DNA from: Pseudanabaena sp. Chao 1811
Lineage (GTDB): Bacteria > Cyanobacteriota > Cyanobacteriia > Pseudanabaenales > Pseudanabaenaceae
Assembly: GCF_027942295.1 (NCBI RefSeq)
Contig: NZ_CP101416.1
Coordinates: forward strand, 3,520,501 to 3,584,500
Reading direction: 5' to 3'
Length of the DNA stretch: 64,000 bases
In this document: positions 62,228 through 64,000 of the stretch, piece after piece
Layout of the letters: every line of letters starts with the position of its first letter
Position numbering within the stretch: the stretch's first letter is position 1
Program-made: the position numbers and the translations under genes
The notes under the pieces: model-generated
Told to the model about the DNA's origin: nothing
The model's input: only the letters and a program-made list of their open reading frames with translations
Database searches by the model: none

Positions 62228-63982
62228 ATGGCGCGATCGCAATTTCAAAATCTTCAAAAGTATCTCCGTCCTTACTGGAGTGACTTAGCTATTGGCACAG
62301 TTGCCCTACTACTGGCAAATATTCTGGGTACATATATTCCTTCACTGATCAGGGGTGCAGTTGACGATCTTGGTAAGATTAAAACTGGGGATTTTCATCA
62401 CCTGATGAATTACGTGTGGCTGATTGCGGGTTTGTCATCATTGATGTGGGGCATCCGCATGACATCCCGCGTCTGGATCTTTGGAATTGGGCGCAAAATC
62501 GAGTTTAGTCTCAAGCAGCAAATTTTCGAGCATTTACTCAAGCTCCCCCCAAGCTACTTTGCCAACAATTCCGCAGGGGAAACGATCAGTATTGTCACCA
62601 GCGATGTCGAGAATATTCGCCGCTTGATGGGGTTCGCACTACTCAGTATCATCAACTCAGTATTTGTCTATAGCCTGACATTGCCAGCAATGGTGGCAAT
62701 TGACCCTTTATTAACTTTGCTATCAATTTCGGTGTATCCGATCATGTTAGCGATCGTGCAGCGCTTTAGTGGTCAGTTGCGCGATGAGCAGTTAGAAGTG
62801 CAGGAAGAGCTATCGCAGGTTAGTTCCTTGCTCCAAGAAGATCTCAATGGCATGGCACTGATTAAAACCTATGCACAGGAGCAGAATGAACGGGATGCGT
62901 TTGGTAAGCTAAATGATCGCTTGCTCGATGCCAATTTACGCATGGCGCGTAGTCGTAATATTTTATTTCCATTACTCGGTGGTATTGCCAGTATTAGCTT
63001 TTTAGTATTGATTTGGTTTGGTGGCGAAAAGCTCGCTAACCCCGCCAATACTACTTTTAAGATTGGTGATCTACTAACACTAATCATTTATGTAGAACGC
63101 TTGATCTTCCCAACAGCGATTTTGGGATTTGTGATGGTGACTTATCAACGGGGTATCGTCAGCATTGAGCGAATTCAGGGTATTCTCGATATCCCCCCTG
63201 CGATCATCGATCCACCCAATGCGATCGCCCTCAACAAAGAGCAAGTTACAGGCAAAATTGAGGCAAGAGATCTCTGTTTTACCTATCCTAATGCGAGTCA
63301 ACCTGCCCTTGATCATGTCAGTTTTATGATTCATCAAGGAGAAACGGTCGCAATTTTAGGAACGGTAGGTTCTGGAAAATCCACGTTAGCTAGTGCCTTG
63401 ATGCGCTTAGTGGAAGTTCCATCGGATCAAATTTTTATCGATGGGGTGGATATTACCAAAATGCGGATCGAAGACTTGCGATCAATCATTTCCTTTGTAC
63501 CACAGGATAGTTTTCTATTCAGTGCCACCATGCGTGACAACATCCGCTATGGTAAACCCCAAGCCTACGATCATGAAGTAGAAAACTTCGCGAATCAAGC
63601 TCGTATTGAGCAGGAAATTTTAAAATTTCCTAAGCAATACGATACACTGGTGGGTGAACGTGGAATTACCTTATCTGGTGGGCAAAGACAGCGCACTGCC
63701 TTAGCTAGAGCCTTGCTAGTGGATACGCCGATTTTGGTACTAGATGATGCACTGTCTAGTGTTGACAATCAAACAGCAACGGGAATTTTAAGTAATTTGC
63801 CGCGCAACAAAACAGTTCTCTTTATTACGCATAATCTATCGGCTGCCTCAACTTGCGATCGCATTATTTTGATGGATGCAGGCAAAATTGTCCAAGTAGG
63901 CAATCACGCCGAATTACTCGCCGATTCGTCGCTCTATCAAAAACTCTGGAATCAACATAAACTTGAAGTTTCCCTTCGCTAA
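62228..63982 (+). CDS. ABC exporter half-transporter with degenerate Walker B (MdlA/YheI-like)
   Basis: The protein has 584 residues. Six membrane helices span about residues 15-310 (ABC transporter type 1). The nucleotide-binding domain follows, with Walker A ILGTVGSGKST, Q-loop FVPQDSFLFS, signature LSGGQRQR, Walker B ILVLDDALSSVD and H-loop FITHN. The catalytic glutamate after Walker B is Asp507 (LDD, not LDE), as in the degenerate half of heterodimeric exporters (MdlA, YheI, TM287). It therefore probably needs a partner half, which could be encoded just beyond the window end. The cargo is unknown; such pairs export lipids or drugs. Confidence 0.94.
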   Translation: MARSQFQNLQKYLRPYWSDLAIGTVALLLANILGTYIPSLIRGAVDDLGKIKTGDFHHLMNYVWLIAGLSSLMWGIRMTSRVWIFGIGRKIEFSLKQQIFEHLLKLPPSYFANNSAGETISIVTSDVENIRRLMGFALLSIINSVFVYSLTLPAMVAIDPLLTLLSISVYPIMLAIVQRFSGQLRDEQLEVQEELSQVSSLLQEDLNGMALIKTYAQEQNERDAFGKLNDRLLDANLRMARSRNILFPLLGGIASISFLVLIWFGGEKLANPANTTFKIGDLLTLIIYVERLIFPTAILGFVMVTYQRGIVSIERIQGILDIPPAIIDPPNAIALNKEQVTGKIEARDLCFTYPNASQPALDHVSFMIHQGETVAILGTVGSGKSTLASALMRLVEVPSDQIFIDGVDITKMRIEDLRSIISFVPQDSFLFSATMRDNIRYGKPQAYDHEVENFANQARIEQEILKFPKQYDTLVGERGITLSGGQRQRTALARALLVDTPILVLDDALSSVDNQTATGILSNLPRNKTVLFITHNLSAASTCDRIILMDAGKIVQVGNHAELLADSSLYQKLWNQHKLEVSLR

Positions 63983-64000
63983 TAGAGACTTAGGCTAAAG

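Noticed and set aside
1-64000. tRNA, rRNA, tmRNA or known riboswitch
   Set aside because: Scanning the intergenic stretches I found no cloverleaf with a T-loop GTTCGA pattern and no recognisable riboswitch core. A covariance-model scan would be decisive.

Overview
This window is chromosomal DNA from a cyanobacterium, probably of the Pseudanabaena type (the genus is an inference). The group assignment rests on several things seen in the sequence: very frequent HIP1 octamers (GCGATCGC), a Som-type SLH porin, a CpcT/CpeT-family bilin lyase, a ferrochelatase with a C-terminal chlorophyll a/b-binding-like segment, a plastoquinone-type chorismate lyase, GlgC, a D-ribulose kinase of the SePSK type, and many small families largely confined to cyanobacteria (DUF1830, DUF3119, DUF3134, DUF3352, DUF3727, TIGR02450). 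I saw no rRNA, tRNA or CRISPR array.

Layout. 1-2.7 kb: the 3' part of a hybrid histidine kinase whose start lies outside the window. 3-13.2 kb: a DHH phosphoesterase, RdgB, a DUF3352 protein, an orphan Hpt protein, a Trypco1-like protein, a ClC channel and a Zam/RNase R-like protein that has lost its catalytic aspartates. 13.2-21.5 kb: Som porin, HEAT-repeat protein, small conserved genes, ribulose kinase and homoserine dehydrogenase. 21.6-25.1 kb: a nested mobile region in which an intact IS256-family element (31-bp inverted repeats, 8-bp target duplication TAGACCAG) sits inside an IS4-type transposase gene, which itself appears to split a membrane-protein gene. 25.1-32.6 kb: lpdA, then an accessory island (HigBA, Uma2, a tandem-HEPN protein, GNAT, VapBC with a coupled DUF29 gene), an M28 peptidase and CpcT. 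32.7-42 kb: housekeeping genes (EbfC, FolP, PrxQ, AccC, HemH and others). 42.6-44.1 kb: a long acidic protein with an N-terminal CpcD-like linker domain. 44.4-57.1 kb: YaaW-like protein, chorismate lyase, CoaD, ArgF, YqeG, a seven-gene Mrp-type cation/proton antiporter operon, MltG, DUF3727, RuvX, KDPG aldolase and GlgC. 57.5-64 kb: a secreted thioredoxin-fold-like protein, DUF2252, GlyA, a Rieske ferredoxin and an ABC exporter half.

Intergenic DNA is unusually rich in long, nearly perfect palindromes. Many end genes as terminators, often shared by convergent genes. Two palindrome families are dispersed repeats. One is a 105-bp MITE-like element at 17397 and 36363, with a compensated base change in its stem. 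The other is a roughly 70-bp element at 2892 and 57372.

The best candidates for undescribed biology are the tandem-HEPN protein in the toxin-antitoxin island, the CpcD-domain acidic repeat protein, the VapBC-DUF29 unit and the 105-bp element that forms the leader of the ribulose kinase gene. All functions are read from sequence and remembered family knowledge; no database search was run.
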